DNA of 64,000 nt from Paramacrobiotus metropolitanus (lineage: Eukaryota; Tardigrada; Eutardigrada; Parachela; Macrobiotidae): the NCBI RefSeq assembly GCF_019649055.1, contig NW_026570260.1, forward strand, positions 868,001 through 932,000, in the 5' to 3' direction. Made by a program: the position numbers and the translations under genes. The notes beneath the pieces are model-generated. The model was given only the letters and a program-made list of their open reading frames with translations. It was not told where the DNA came from and made no database searches. Positions within the stretch are counted from its first letter, which is position 1, and every line of letters begins with the position of its first letter. This document shows, in pieces, positions 49,391 through 62,000 of this stretch.

Positions 49391-49606
49391 TATGCTCCTG
49401 CCATGTACTCCTACATTATGTAGGAGCACATTGCAATGTGCTCCTACATATGTAGGAGCACATTGCAGGAGCATATTGGATTACGTTTGTTTGGGTACTA
49501 CAATTCCGTTTTTCTCCTCCAAGAACCGATGAAACCGATGCAATGTGCTCCTGCATAATGTACGAGCACATTGCAAGGTGTTCCTACATAATGTAGGAGC
49601 ACATAA
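49391..49606. repeat. cluster of TGCTCCTACAT palindromes
   Basis: At least four inverted modules built from TGCTCCTACAT and ATGTAGGAGCA, often with TTGCAATG between them. Each can form a hairpin with arms of about 11 bp. Confidence 0.85.
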
Positions 49607-49869
49607 TGTAACCTAAAAAAGATGCCGAGCCAACAACGCCATCTACAAGTTTCACGCATCGTTACTCGACTCATGTCACATGACTGTTAGGCCCCACCGC
49701 TTCCTTCAACCGGCCGGACCCTTCCGTACTCTACGGGCGCCAAAAATTACTTTTGTTTACACACGGATATCGAAGACCAAAAACCGAAACTACAGTTTCA
49801 TATATGCTACGACTGATTCTAGTCGTATACCGCATATAAGAACCTGTCACGGTTCAATGAACCTGCCGC

Positions 49870-50088
49870 AAAATATACAGCGTAGTCATTGCAAGGACCA
49901 ATAATGGTCCTTGCATAGTGTAATCATAGTCAAGTAACAATCATAGTGTAATCATAGTGTAATCATAGTCAAGTACAGTAACGCCCTCATGTAATTACAC
50001 TGGTGTAATGGTCTTTGCAGAGTGTTGTTGTTGTTGTTGCATAAATATACAGCGTAGTCCTTACAAGGGCCATTGCTCCAACAAATGT
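49870..50088. repeat. dispersed repeat copies and AATCATAGT tandem
   Basis: Two copies of the family also seen at 7563: ACAGCGTAGTC...GCAAGGACC at 49876 and a fuller copy from 50028. Between them are tandem units of AATCATAGTGT/CAAGTA. A 10-bp hairpin, TGCAAGGACC...GGTCCTTGCA, begins at 49890. Confidence 0.65.
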
Positions 50089-50342
50089 AAATGCACCGTG
50101 CAAATGCACAGTGTTATGTTAAGGACAGTACGCACATATCGCTAACAACGGCTGACGCTACGCAACGATACGCCCAACAGACATTTAGCAGTGTATCTCT
50201 CCATCTTTACAGAACAGCACCCGCATTGTCCTTATCCATACATATACTGGCATCGGTACCTTTGGTTTTTTAGATCAAAAATTACCCATTCTTACTCGCC
50301 ACTTGTTCCCATCCTCCTACTAAAAACACATACACCTCCAAA

Positions 50343-50819
50343 ATGCACTATCTGACGACATTTCTGGGTCTGTCGCTGTGCCTGGGAGGCAGTTACGCCT
50401 GGGGCCGCTACTACGCCGACCAGCCGGCCTTCTTTTATCCAACCGAGTATCTGGAGCGCCAGCAAGACGCTGCCTACTGGCGCCATCAGCCGGTCATGCG
50501 GCAGCAGATGCCGCGGCCAATCGCGCATCCGCTGGCCTACGCCCACCACCTGTACAACGCCCCCCTGATGCGACAGAGCGGCGACGTGCGGACCCTGGCG
50601 GATCAGGACTACATATTTGGATTGGTCGCCTATGCCACGAATGTGGATGCCATGCAGAACAGCCTGGAAAGTGGCGGGTTTTCACCGGAGTCTGCCGCCG
50701 CTGCGGTGGCCGCCGCCACTGGCAAGACGGCCACCGGCGGAACCGGCGTCATTGTAAGTAGTGTTTCGGTCAAATCTCACCATGCAGTGGTCAGTGGCTC
50801 GGATCATGCAGCCAGTTAA
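50343..50819 (+). CDS. small secreted protein, orphan
   Basis: A clean ATG (CAAAATGCAC) starts a signal peptide (MHYLTTFLGLSLCLGGSYA). The unspliced frame is 158 aa. The mature part is rich in Tyr, Gln, His and Pro, then Ala/Gly/Thr, with no cysteines after the signal. Cuticle, eggshell or other matrix proteins have such composition, but no chitin-binding motif is seen. A GTAAGT donor at 50754 and a TTGCAG acceptor at 50870 would splice the frame directly onto a TAA, giving a 137-aa protein ending GGTGVI. Codon use is GC-rich compared with the AT-rich flanks. Confidence 0.7.
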   Translation: MHYLTTFLGLSLCLGGSYAWGRYYADQPAFFYPTEYLERQQDAAYWRHQPVMRQQMPRPIAHPLAYAHHLYNAPLMRQSGDVRTLADQDYIFGLVAYATNVDAMQNSLESGGFSPESAAAAVAAATGKTATGGTGVIVSSVSVKSHHAVVSGSDHAAS

Positions 50820-51028
50820 CTGTATTGCAAGTCCTACCGACTGGATTTGTTAAGCTGTTTATCGTTGCAGTAAGCTGAATCCGGGTGGAACTTAACGAGG
50901 ACTGAGGAGCACCGTACTGGAAAAGATCGCATCGAATGTATTAGCGCGAGAGTGATGTACTGACAGTGAATGTTGTCCTAACAGTCTGATTGGCTTCGAA
51001 TCTGTTGTCTTATGTTTGCAATGGCCAT

Positions 51029-51034
51029 AATAAA
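51029..51034 (+). terminator. AATAAA polyadenylation signal
   Basis: Canonical signal 210 bp past the unspliced stop of the secreted-protein gene. Confidence 0.55.
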
Positions 51035-52953
51035 CGCAGCAAGGTTAGATGCTATCGTGATTATTATACGAAGTGCTGGTCGCGCTAGCGCGCTCCCAGT
51101 TGGGTTTTAGGTACGGAATTAATTTTAAAAATTAGGAATGTGGGAATATGTGGTCTATTTTGTGGAAAATTTCGTATAATATTATTTGAAAACGTGATAT
51201 TATGGTAAATTATAGAGGTATTGGCCCACTAGGCTTGGCCAGATTTCGAAATCGGAATGTTTCGAAATGTTAGGAAAATTCCGAAATCTGATGAATCATG
51301 AATCTGAGGAAATTCAGAAATTTTCAGGAAATTTCAGAAAATTTTAGGAAACGTTATATAGGTAATACCTAATTTTAGGACCAGTTGTGTCTTAGGTCTG
51401 AAAATATCATTAAGAAATTTTGGAGTGAAGAAATATGTCGCTTATTTTGTGGAAAAACTTCCTATACTGAAAAAAAGTCGAAAATAATGCTAAATTACTC
51501 AGGTATCAACTGGTCAGAAAGAAAGAAAGAACAGAAATACAGAAAGAAAGTTATTAAAGGTAATGAAGGTTATAAAAGCTCTGTAAAGATATGTACTTAC
51601 CTATAATTTGTGAATATACTGTACTGTTTACCGTTGCGCTACATATCACCACCACATAATTGCACCGCGGGATATAATTTAAATTAATTTATATTTAATT
51701 TGTTAATTTGATTAGTGTATTTATTTTCTACAAATTGGTAACCAGGTTTATTCGATCAGTGTCTTGGTGTACATGTGTCACCTGCACATCGGTGTCGGTA
51801 GCGCAAGCACGTAACCAGTTGCACGTAACCGCATTTCACATTAATTTTATTTTCTAAAAATTGGTAACCAGGTTTTATTCAGTGTCATGGTGTACATGTG
51901 TCCGAATTGTAGAAATTTCACGTTTCGAGGTATTTCAGTGAATGTTTCTAGATAATTTCGGGAATACAGTATATTGAGTATAATATTCCGAAATGTTTAG
52001 ACATATTATTTTAAAATTCTGAAATACAGTACAGTATAGCTGTGATGCGTTGGCGATTTATGAAGTCTCGTGCGTATTCGGTACCATGTACTGTATTTGG
52101 ATGAAGACGTAGCGCCGTAATACAGTACTTTATATTTTATAAAATATATTATAAACTTTTTCCTTGCTAAGTATGTACGTACTTTGAACTGGCAGCGCAA
52201 ATACAAAAGAAATCTGATCTAGATATTGTTGACCTTTCTAGTACTTTTTAAAACAAATGTCACAGTACTAAATTTAAAAAAAAATTTTTCTTAACTTCAA
52301 TCGTTTCAAACGTTTTTCAAAACCACTTATAGTTATGGCCAACCTACATGTCTCAAATCATTTTTTTGAAAATGATAATCACTGCAAAACTTGAATCTCG
52401 AATTAGGAGTTAATTGTCTTAGAATAAAGACGTAGCGATTTGTAAATCTATAAATTTATGGATCTATAAATTTTATAAATTTATTTTTTTTATATAAAAG
52501 GATTTATAAATTATAGAATGATTTATAATTTTAAATCACAAACGGTCGCGCTAGCGCGCGACCGTTTGTGTTCTAGGTACTGAGATGAAAATTGAGTAAA
52601 TGGTGGTAATCATAGAAGTGTGATAGATACAGAAGGTAAATCGGGATAGGTAAATCTATATAGGGTAGATACAGAAGTATGTAGCACAAGATTGTTAAAC
52701 CATACGATATGACCTTGCCCGGACTGCTACTTACTTGAGCTATTCAAAACTGTGCGCGTACAACGTTCCGCAACGTGACAGTACTAGATTTTCGTTCACA
52801 GTGAAAAACAAAAAATAAGAACACAATTGGTTGCTTGCGAAAATAGCACTGCCTCATAAATTTTTTCCCACAGCAAAAATCAAAAATCTAAAACACAGAA
52901 AATGCCAGCAGCAACATTAGGAGGCATACAATGCAGGTTAACAACACCCGACA
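51035..52953. other. AT-rich repeat-bearing intergenic region
   Basis: It holds two copies of GGTCGCGCTAGCGCGC (51069 and 52547); the second sits in a longer palindrome with 14-bp arms (ACAAACGGTCGCGC). Degenerate AGGAAATTTCAGAAA repeats occur at 51236-51350. A direct repeat (AATTGGTAACCAGGTTT plus GGTGTACATGTGTC) occurs at 51721-51779 and 51846-51902. No gene recognised. Confidence 0.6.
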
Positions 52954-55773
52954 TTACATCAACATTAAAATAAAATCCATGGCGTCGGCGTCCATCTCGC
53001 CGAAGCCAGCTCCAAACATGTTGGCCAGCACCGCGGCCTGATCCAGCGCGAGCTGATTGGGCATGGCTAGCGCTTGCGGCTCCTCGGGCTCCTCCCCTAG
53101 TTCCAGCAGTGCCGGCATACGTTCCCCATCGGAAAGGTCATCCGTCAGGGCCCCGTCGGTCTCATCGTCTTGGAAGCCAAAGTTTTCTTCATCGTCATCT
53201 TCTCCATAACTGTCCATCCCCGAGTCGAATTCCGCCGGACTGTTGTCGTCGACATCGTCCGAATCAGCGTCCGTGGCCGCCGTAGGATCGTACTGGCTAG
53301 CGTACTCCGCCTCAAACTGTGATCTTTGCTCGTCCGATAATTTAGTGACGTAGTCCGGCAACGTCCGCACTTGTTCAAAGTTGGTGAGGAGAAAAGCGCC
53401 AAGGAAATGAGCGAGAAAAGGACTCTGCAAATGGTCGTTCCATACACACAGATCGAGGATGCTGGTGAGATCAATATGGCGGACAATCTCCCGTTCCGCC
53501 AGCGCCTGCAGACCGGCGCTGCCGTAGCGGTGGGCGGTAAGCAGTAACTCAAAGGGAGTCCGATCCAGTCGGGTAACCTGGAGGGTATAACAAAACTCCA
53601 ATACCTTTTTGAGGACTGCTTCGGTCATGTCGGGAAAGACTAATGAGCGCCGGTTTTCCGGTGAATGATTAGCCGCCATATTGCTTATCCCGCCAGCATT
53701 TAACTGCAGCACTGAACTAGAAAAAGCTTACTTAAATACCAGTGAACCTAGGCAATCTACTGCACACATGTTTTTTACCAAGTGCCGCTGTAACGACAAA
53801 TCTAGTATTTTCAATGCAGGACCTCAAAAATAAATGAGTGTCCTCATTGAATGAAAATTTTTATTTGGCAGCATGATAATACTGTAATACGTGTCCTCAT
53901 GATAATACTGTAATAAATTCGTACAGAACTTGAGAGTCGTTGCTCATTGGTCCTTAAGTGCATTGAATGACCAGTGAAGAAAATATTAGAGACGTTTGAA
54001 GAATCTCTGATGGGATAAAGCGCAAGTTTTCTCATTGAATTCGGCTCTGCGGTCTTGCTTTTAGCACACGCAGCGTAAAGGTTGTCCAGTAAAACTCGTT
54101 TCCAGAAGTCATAATTATCAAAAATGGCAAAATGCAGCTTATTATGAACTTTTGTCCTCGCCGAATAGCCATATATACTGTATGACTCATACGAATGCAT
54201 GAAGCCGTACAACAATCCGTAATTTAAACAGCGGTGCTTTGTTTACAAGCATGCTGTGCGCGTCACTTACGAGTGTACTCGGAACGTCTTTCCGGCTTTG
54301 CCCTCCACCCGAATCTTGCCGGCCGGCGTCCCGTTATTCCACAGCCGTTTCATAAAACTGCTGATGCTGGACTCGGCCTCTTTAAAATCCCGACTGAACC
54401 GGTGACGGTAATGTGTCTGTACCCGTCCGTAAATGCAGAAGGAAAAAACAAATACCAGCGCCGTGCTTTTGCATTCGTCTAGTTGGGCGCGCGTGGCAAA
54501 TTTGCGCAGGACCCAGCCTTTTTTGCCGCGTTTGAAGAGATTACTACGCTTATTTGCTTCTTGCAGTTTATCACAGTGGTCTCTAATGGTTTCTTGGAGG
54601 CCACAGTAGTTATAGTTAGAGGGTGGAACAAGGGAGATCTGGAAGCCGGCGGAGACTTGCGCATCGGGACCGTTGAAGTAGCGCACAGCCATGGCTACCA
54701 GGCCTTCGCGGCGGTTGCTGCGGTAGCCAAATGGATAAGCCACCGCTTGCCAACTGGTGCCCAGGGGACCCTCAAAGATCGGACCGGGAATGGTGATGTC
54801 GGCGTAGTTACCATTGATCTACGTGCAGAATGCAGAAGGTTCTAATTAGTGGCATAATAAGCAAACTGATTAATTAGCTATGTGGAAAGTGCTAATTAAT
54901 CAGTTTGCATCAAAATCACATACCATTTTACGCGTGTGATAGCATTTGCTGGTTCGAGGCTATCAGTTACAGTAATAGTTTGCTTTTGATGAGTGCCGCA
55001 GTGTTTTACACATAAGTGCCCACATATACGCAACCTTTTACGGTATTTAGGTAAAAACAGGTTTGTGACTGTGTTGAAAGATGGGCTTGAATGTTCTACG
55101 GTTCGAATGTAAAAATCTAAATGGCAAATGAAAAGCTATCACGAGGTACACGCTGAGATGCTCATTACATGTTATCAAATTCAAGCATGCAAAACCGTAT
55201 TACCTGTTGGCGCGTTCTGCGGGGAAGTTTTTTAAAAAAATCCGACTTCCATGCATTGTCTATCTCCCAGAGACAGTGAAAATACTCCTTCTTAGCTTCG
55301 ATCTTGTGATAGCTGCACACACTAGCCAGGCGTTCTTTGCGGAGCCCCTCAGTAAAACTGAAGCCATCCGCCATGACCGGCTGATGAGGCTTTTGCGGCA
55401 TCCAGTTCTCCACGTTCAACTCCAGGTTCTGCATGCCACCGGCATCTTGGTGGACTGTGGCCGTAAGCTCCTTCCGCCGTTTTTTTGTATGGACGCGGGC
55501 GCGTTCACACGGCCGCACCAAAACACTGACGACAACCTTGCGCCTCTTAGGACAAGGTTCGCCGTTGACCAGTCGGAAAGGTCGCGTCAGCACAGTCTCC
55601 ATCGGGACCGGCTCGTCTGCAGGTGGTCCGGAGCGTTTACGGGAGTGGGAGGCGAGCGTGGCGCTATCCAGGATTTTACTGGGGCTCTTGGCCGGAAGGA
55701 TGGCCACCAGTGTTTCCTCTTTAGCGGCCGTTTCAATGCCGATGACATGGGAAGCCGACGGCGGATTAAACAT
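52954..55773 (-). CDS. MATH-BTB protein with nuclear signals and acidic tail
   Basis: Three exons in frame, 55773-55204, 54818-54271 and 53716-52954, give 626 aa. The open frame continues upstream of 55773 without an ATG, so this Met is the first usable start unless another exon exists. The N-terminal 130 residues contain PCPKRRK and KKRRK, likely nuclear signals. The MATH (TRAF-like) domain spans the exon 1/2 boundary (HCLWEIDN; SWQAVAYPFG; VSAGFQISLVPP). The BTB domain begins in GKIRVEGKAGKTFRVHS and continues after the intron (LVFPDMTEAVLKKVLEFCY). A BACK-like helical part, a long Asp/Glu tail and a hydrophobic end (DFILMLM) follow. By analogy with SPOP it may be a Cullin-3 substrate adaptor in the nucleus; the acidic tail is unusual. 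Confidence 0.8.
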
Positions 55774-56035
55774 GCCACTGGGAGTATCGTGTTGACTATG
55801 GACAAATTCGCTAAGGTTGCGGTAACATTGAGCAGGGGATACAACACTGAGCGTGACTGGTACAGAGATTTGCTGCGTGGTTGGATCGAGCCACACAGCA
55901 ATATATCGGTTGACTAGGGTGTATGCCCATAGCAACGTTCACCCACATCACTGCGTGGGTCAGCGTAAATTGTTTTACTTTAACTTCTATCTATTGTAAT
56001 GATCGTGTAGGCTTTGTAATCCCGCATAAAAATCG
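55774..56035. promoter_or_regulatory. shared upstream region of MATH-BTB and OATP genes
   Basis: 262 bp between divergent start codons. The left part is an open extension of the MATH-BTB frame, so the true spacer may be about 95 bp. No TATA box evident. Confidence 0.35.
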
Positions 56036-58616
56036 ATGCGTAGAATGAATTTTGATAAAAAAGAACAAGGCGTGAATTCTTACCTGACGGCGTCCGAAGT
56101 GGACGTTGTTCTGTTCAGCCAATCAACGGCAGCGCAGCAATGTGATAAAGACAGGCAATGCAGCTGCTTCTCCTACAGCCTGCCCTGCCTACAGAAGCTG
56201 GCCAACGTGAAAATGTTTACGGCGCTGTGCAGTCTGACATTGTTTGTACAGTCAGCTCTGACCAGTGGCTATACGTGCGCGGTGTTGACTACGATCGAGA
56301 AGAAGTTCGAGATGCGCAGCGTGTCCATGGGACTGGTCGTCAGTGCTTATGAAGGTTCAGTCTAACATATTGAGTGTAAGGTACCGTAACACCTCCGAAA
56401 CGTTTGGCTGTTAACATTCTTATGGTTAGTAAAACGGCATTAACTTTTTTACGACTTACTGTACGGTTAAGAGTAATCAGTTTTTGCCGTGTTTCTTACA
56501 TTTCGGGACTCGCCTTTTAGAGCTAATTTAATATTATTGTTGTGCCCGCAGATCTTTTTTCGTCATTATTGTGGCGCGTGCAGGCTTGTGTAATAGCAGT
56601 TTTGTTGATAAGAAACATTATTTTGGTCGGAATTATTACATTAATGTTTGTATAAACTGCTTTTGGTTGAAATTTGTAGATTTTCGAATTTTTACTCGCG
56701 GTTGCAAAATTGCAGCAGTTGTTGTGTCCTGCTTTACAGCTGGTAATCTCCTGACGATACTCTTTGTGGGCTACTACGGATGCCGACAGCGCATTCCCGC
56801 CTGGCTGGGTTTCGGATCATTGCTGATGAGCACCGGCAGCGCAATCATGCTGGTCCCGCACCTTATCAAGATCCACTACTACCGCACTGGTTACGTCAAT
56901 ACCCACACCCACGAGTTTAACTGGCACGTCTGCCCTGCCACCAGCATCCCGTGCGAGAAAGGTCATCTGGCGGATCTGCCCGACCCTCACTGGCTGTACA
57001 GCGCCATCTTCGTCGCAGCGCAGTTCCTCTGCGGCATCGGTATGGGTCCGATGGTCTCATTGGGAGCCACATATATTGACGATCACGTGCTGCACCGGGA
57101 GGCGGCTACCTTTTACCTGTCCTTCGTGTACGCTGGAGCGGCGCTAGGTCCAGTGTTCGGATACGCTCTCGGGGCCCTGACATTAACCTTTGACATTGAA
57201 CATTTTCTGTCGGATGATCCACACAATATGTCCATGGATATGGAGAGCTGGAGCGGGGCATGGTGGGGCGGTTATTTGCTATTTGCCGTTGTTCTGCTGC
57301 AGGTCAGCTGGATGATGTGTCTGTTTCCAAAGACCCTGCCCAGTGGACGTCACAACGACGCTCCGGGTGAGAACGGCGTGACCAGTTGCTCCTTACGGGG
57401 CATGGGCGAGGAAGCGGTGAACATTATACGCAACAAGTACTTTCTGTTAATCAATTCCGCCGCCGGCTTTCAGTGCGCAATTGTCGGTGGATTCTGTCTA
57501 TTTCTGCCAAAATACATTGAAAGCCAGTTTTACGTCAGTAAATCGGTGGCAGGGCTTCTGACCGGCGGGGTTGCAGTCCCAGCAGCCACCATGGGAATCG
57601 TCTGCGGCGGTTGGGTCACGCGGCGATGGGCTATGACTCCGCTGGCCACCTCCAAGCATATCGCTCGCGTGGCTGTGGGTACCGTAGTAGCCTTTGCGCC
57701 GCTCTTTTTCATTCATTGCTCTCCGGATCCACCCATCGGAATCGGCATCACCCTCCGCAACGTCACCTTAATGCTCCCCGAATTCCTCCCGGAGCGGGGC
57801 TTCGATCTGGTGGAGCAAAGCGCCTGCATGCACCGATGTAATTGCTCCCCAAAACTGTTCCAACCTGTTTGCGATACGGAGAAACAAACCAGCTACAGCT
57901 CTCCATGCATAGCCGGATGTCGACGCACCAACCACACCTTCCTGGACTGCGCCTGCTCCTCGACGAAAATTGTCCATGAGGGTCTCTGTGGGATGAAATG
58001 CCTGACAACCCTCGTGATCTTCTCCGTTGTCATTTTCTGCATCGCCTTCCTGGCGGGGAATACGCACCTTCCGGTGGTCTTCCTAACGATGCGGGCCGTG
58101 CCTTCCGACAGTAAGTCCTTGGCGTTGGCGCTACAGATGGTTTGCTTCCGGTTGTTGGCATACGTTCCGGCACCCATGCTGTTTGGGTCACTGATCGATC
58201 TGACCTGTGTGTTGTGGGCGGAAACGACGTGCGAGGAAGACACCGGAAGTGGGTCCTGCTTGTTTTACGACCTGGACGCTTTTCACCGGAACTATGCGTG
58301 CGTAGCCTTCGCACTGCAGGTGGTCAGCACGTGCTTCTTCTGGCTGAACTATTACGTGATGAAGCGGGATCCGCAGCTGAATGTCGAAGTCTGCGCCGAA
58401 GATGAGGACAGCCGCAAAGAGCTGCGGGCGCGGATCTCCACCGCAGTGGCGCTACAGCCCATGAAAGGGGCGCTAATCGGGCTCTCGATAACCGGATCAT
58501 CGTTTGTCAAACGTGTGTTACCGCTTGAGGAACCATTTGCTTCTGCGATGTTCACAATTTTCAAGTATTTGTTAGTACTATATACATGCATATACACTAT
58601 ACACAAGTATTATTGA
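56036..58616 (+). CDS. SLCO: organic anion transporting polypeptide (SLCO family)
   Basis: Two exons, 56036-56354 and 56740-58616, splice in phase to 731 aa. Exon 1 holds the first transmembrane span and the conserved YTCAVLTTIEKKFEM. Exon 2 opens in AGNLLTILFVGYYG. The family signature region reads WSGAWWGGYLLF. The large external loop carries a Kazal-like cysteine domain (CMHRCNC, PVCDTEK, SPCIAGC). Twelve membrane spans are expected from the family. OATPs carry amphipathic organic anions across the plasma membrane, sodium-independently; the substrate cannot be told from sequence. A second Met at 56045 could be the start. Confidence 0.9.
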
Positions 58617-58666
58617 ATATGTTGCTTGAAACCACAAAAAGCGCGAAATTGAAACTTTGATATTTG

Positions 58667-58672
58667 AATAAA
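58667..58672 (+). terminator. AATAAA polyadenylation signal
   Basis: 51 bp past the OATP stop codon. Confidence 0.6.
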
Positions 58673-59085
58673 CAACAGCAGCTGTTAACAGTTAGCAGCG
58701 GAAATCGAAAGGAAATAATGTGAAACAAAAAACAAACTGTAAAAATGAAAAGATTTCACTAACAGGACGTTAAAATTATCACCGTCTCTTAGTAACAAAA
58801 TTTTGCACATTTAATAATATCGCAGAAATGAGTTAGCACTCGCTCAATTCAGCCAGTGAGGCGCGTTTCGTCCAGTAGGACACATGCACCGAATGTATTC
58901 ATGCGTATATAATCATGTCGAAATCCGACAAGTGTTGTCGTTTCGAATCGGCAGTTCTATCACTTAGTTCTATTATCGGCAGATCCAATCCTTTACGGTG
59001 ATATTAATGCCAAGTTGTTTCTTTCCCGTTCGAATTAGTCAAAGGACTGCTTTGACGATGCGGGGCGATATCCTCGTGGGTAGAG
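58673..59085. other. intergenic region, probable promoter
   Basis: It lies between the OATP 3' end and the SRCR-type gene. A TATA-like GTATATAATC occurs at 58905 and could serve the downstream gene. Confidence 0.35.
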
Positions 59086-62000
59086 ATGATTCCTATGGTA
59101 TATTATTTCCCACTGCTATGGCGTGCGCCCAAGATGTGCCACGAAAATTTCGAAATTCTGAACATCACGGACTCAAGCCGTTACCAGATCAAACTACAGA
59201 ATCTAGCTACAGATTATGGCGACCGGATTCTCTGCGAGGAGGACTGCCCGCCAGAAAATTACAACGGCTTTCTGAACTGGGCCGATAGTCGGGAGATGTG
59301 CAATGATCCGACGCGCATCTTTATCATTGTCCGTGCCATGGCGCGGCGCGCTGGACCTGCGCCGGTAAGGAAAATCAAAATCAAATCAGTCGAAAACTAC
59401 AAATTTCTTAACCCGTTCCCGTCCATCCCTGTCAAATGGCAGGGTGGGGGACTCTTTTTCTAAAAGGGCCCGTAACGCAGATTGCCCGTATTCTTAAGTT
59501 ATATTTCACAGCAGGCATCTTAAGTGTCATTTTAAAAAATAGGACCGTCAAACACAGTGTGGCCTGGGCATGCACCAAGTGACCAAAGGTGCCCAAAATC
59601 AGGAATTTTGGGTTCGCGAAGGTCTTGGTTGCCCTTGCAGCCTCCCAACATCAGATAATTCCACAATAAATTATTCGACCCAACCTAGCGGCCCTTATTG
59701 CAAAATCATTAAATGGCAAGAAATCTAAATGGACAGTGGACAAGCACGGTCATTCTAAAATTTCCTGCCAAGTTTGACAGGGATGGGCATGGTGCTACTT
59801 CAGCAGTAAAAGTATAAATTTCATATAAAATCTCAGGAGCTTGGTGAAAAGCCTCACATGGAATCAAAAAATTCAGCAAAAAAAGTGTTACAAATGGTGG
59901 TATTTCAGTGGTCATCGAAATGACCAGTGGTCAGTAAGCTCGAAAACTTTCAAAAACCGCTTTTTTTGGGGGAAAATTTGGAAAACTAATTGCAAATATA
60001 GTGTAGACAACAAGAACTAACGCGAATTATGGACCGAAAAGTGTTTTCCGTTTGCTGACACCAAAATTTTGCTGAGTACCATGTAAAAAATCAGATTTAG
60101 ATTCGAGAAATGAATATACTACACACTATACCTAGTCCAGGGTTAGGAGAAATGATAAAAGTTGAACCTGCTGTAAAGTTATGTATCCATTTTTGAACTT
60201 GTATAGCATTTCTGCATTCCGCGGACACATGGGCTTCGTTGAGTTACCGTGCCATAAAGAATAATAACGAAAAGGACCATGCGGGTACAGTTTTTCAGTG
60301 CCGGTGCGGCATATACCGTATACTGTAGGACGTAGGTGATGCGGTTCGGGTAGTTGTCGCTGTGGTTTTTGGCTAATAAACCGCTCAAAGATTGTTGAGG
60401 CTTTTGGTAGAGTTCCCTGTACAACCTCTATTCACTACAAAGTTACCATAAGTTGGCTAAAATCAGTAAGCGACATTGTCTGCGGATTGCGACAACAACG
60501 AAGATTGGTTAACGTACAGTATAACGAGGACATAAGCGACCAACACCGCATATGTACTGGTAAGGATTCATTTGCTGTTTTTGTCTAACTAAGAATCGCT
60601 CAATATCGTTTTTTATTGAAAAGCGTGGAAATTGTATCTGTTTTAACACGTGCCGGCACAAAAATGAAGTTTTTTAACAATTTTTATTATTACTGACCAC
60701 TGGTCAACTCGATGACCACAACACTGTACTAGAAGTGAAGAGCTTTTTAAGGCCTTCCGATAAAGTGTTGGTTTGCCTCAGCGCTACTCTTCCATAATCA
60801 GTTCTAAATTTCGGCGTTTTACCTGCCAAATGGCAGGATGCCCATCCCTGTCAGTTTGGCAGGCTATCGCCCTGGTTGACCTATGGTCACAAAAATTCTC
60901 AAAAAATCAGTTTTTCTTGATTGAATTATTTGATTCTGAATTGCCAATTTTCAAGTTGATATTCGCACTCCTTCTTGTAGCTGACTTTGGTGGGTTAATT
61001 TTCTCATTATGCAAAAATAATTCATCTCACCACCCAATTTATGCAAGTAAGTTATTAAATACTGTGTCAGTATGGTATAGAGCCAGGGTTAAATTCACAT
61101 TTCACACGCAAGATTACAATTCGAGTTTTTAATGGAATTTTAATGGACAGTTCGAGTATCGTTGCAAGAAGCAATAAACAACATTGTGGCAAAAAGTACT
61201 GTTTCATCCAAGGTCTGACTCAGCTTGTATCGGCTCAATTTCGAATTTTACAGTCGTGATCGGAATTGAACGGGAAGATACTGTAAATACAAAATTTAAC
61301 TCTGCAATCCGCATTTTTTACCATTTTACCGCCCTAACGTTAACTGTATGAGACTGTTAGATTTTTGTGTGACAGTTGTTCCATTCCAGTCGATACGCAT
61401 CGTTTAACGGAGGGCACAAATGGATACCTGGAGACCTTCGGTTACTTGCGGGATTTGGACAGTTTTGCCTGGCTGCCGGTTTGCGTTCCCGACATCTACG
61501 AAGTGTCCGCTCTCTATGGCGGGCTGTTGCCGACTCAGCGCCAGACACTGGAGCCCAACGGTACCACTCTGCTGGCCAGGCGACTGGCGCAGCTCACTGC
61601 CGTGGAAGCGATAGCCACAGTTGTCTGCCGCTCTCTCGGTTTTGACTTCTTTCCCAAATTTGGTAAGGAGTCTCTAGACAGACCTCGCTTTCGGCCCGCG
61701 CTCAAGCTCTGACTCAGACTCTGACCGCTCAAACTCTGACTCTGACTACTCAAAGTCTGACTCTGATTGTCCAAACTCTGACTCTGACTGAATAACCTAA
61801 GAAACCTAAGAAATCACTGAAACCTAAGAAACCTAAGAATAACCTAAAAAACCTAAGAAACGTAAGAAGAAACCTAAGAAACCTATTGAAAAACCTAAGA
61901 AACCTTCAGAATCAGAGTCAGACTTTGAGCGGTCAGAGTCAGACTTTGAGTAGTCAGAGTCAGAGCTTGAGTGGTCAGAATCAGAGTCAGAGTTGGAGTC

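Noticed and set aside
53844-54215. 123-aa minus-strand frame between MATH and BTB exons
   Set aside because: The flanking exons splice directly to each other in phase, so this lies in an intron.
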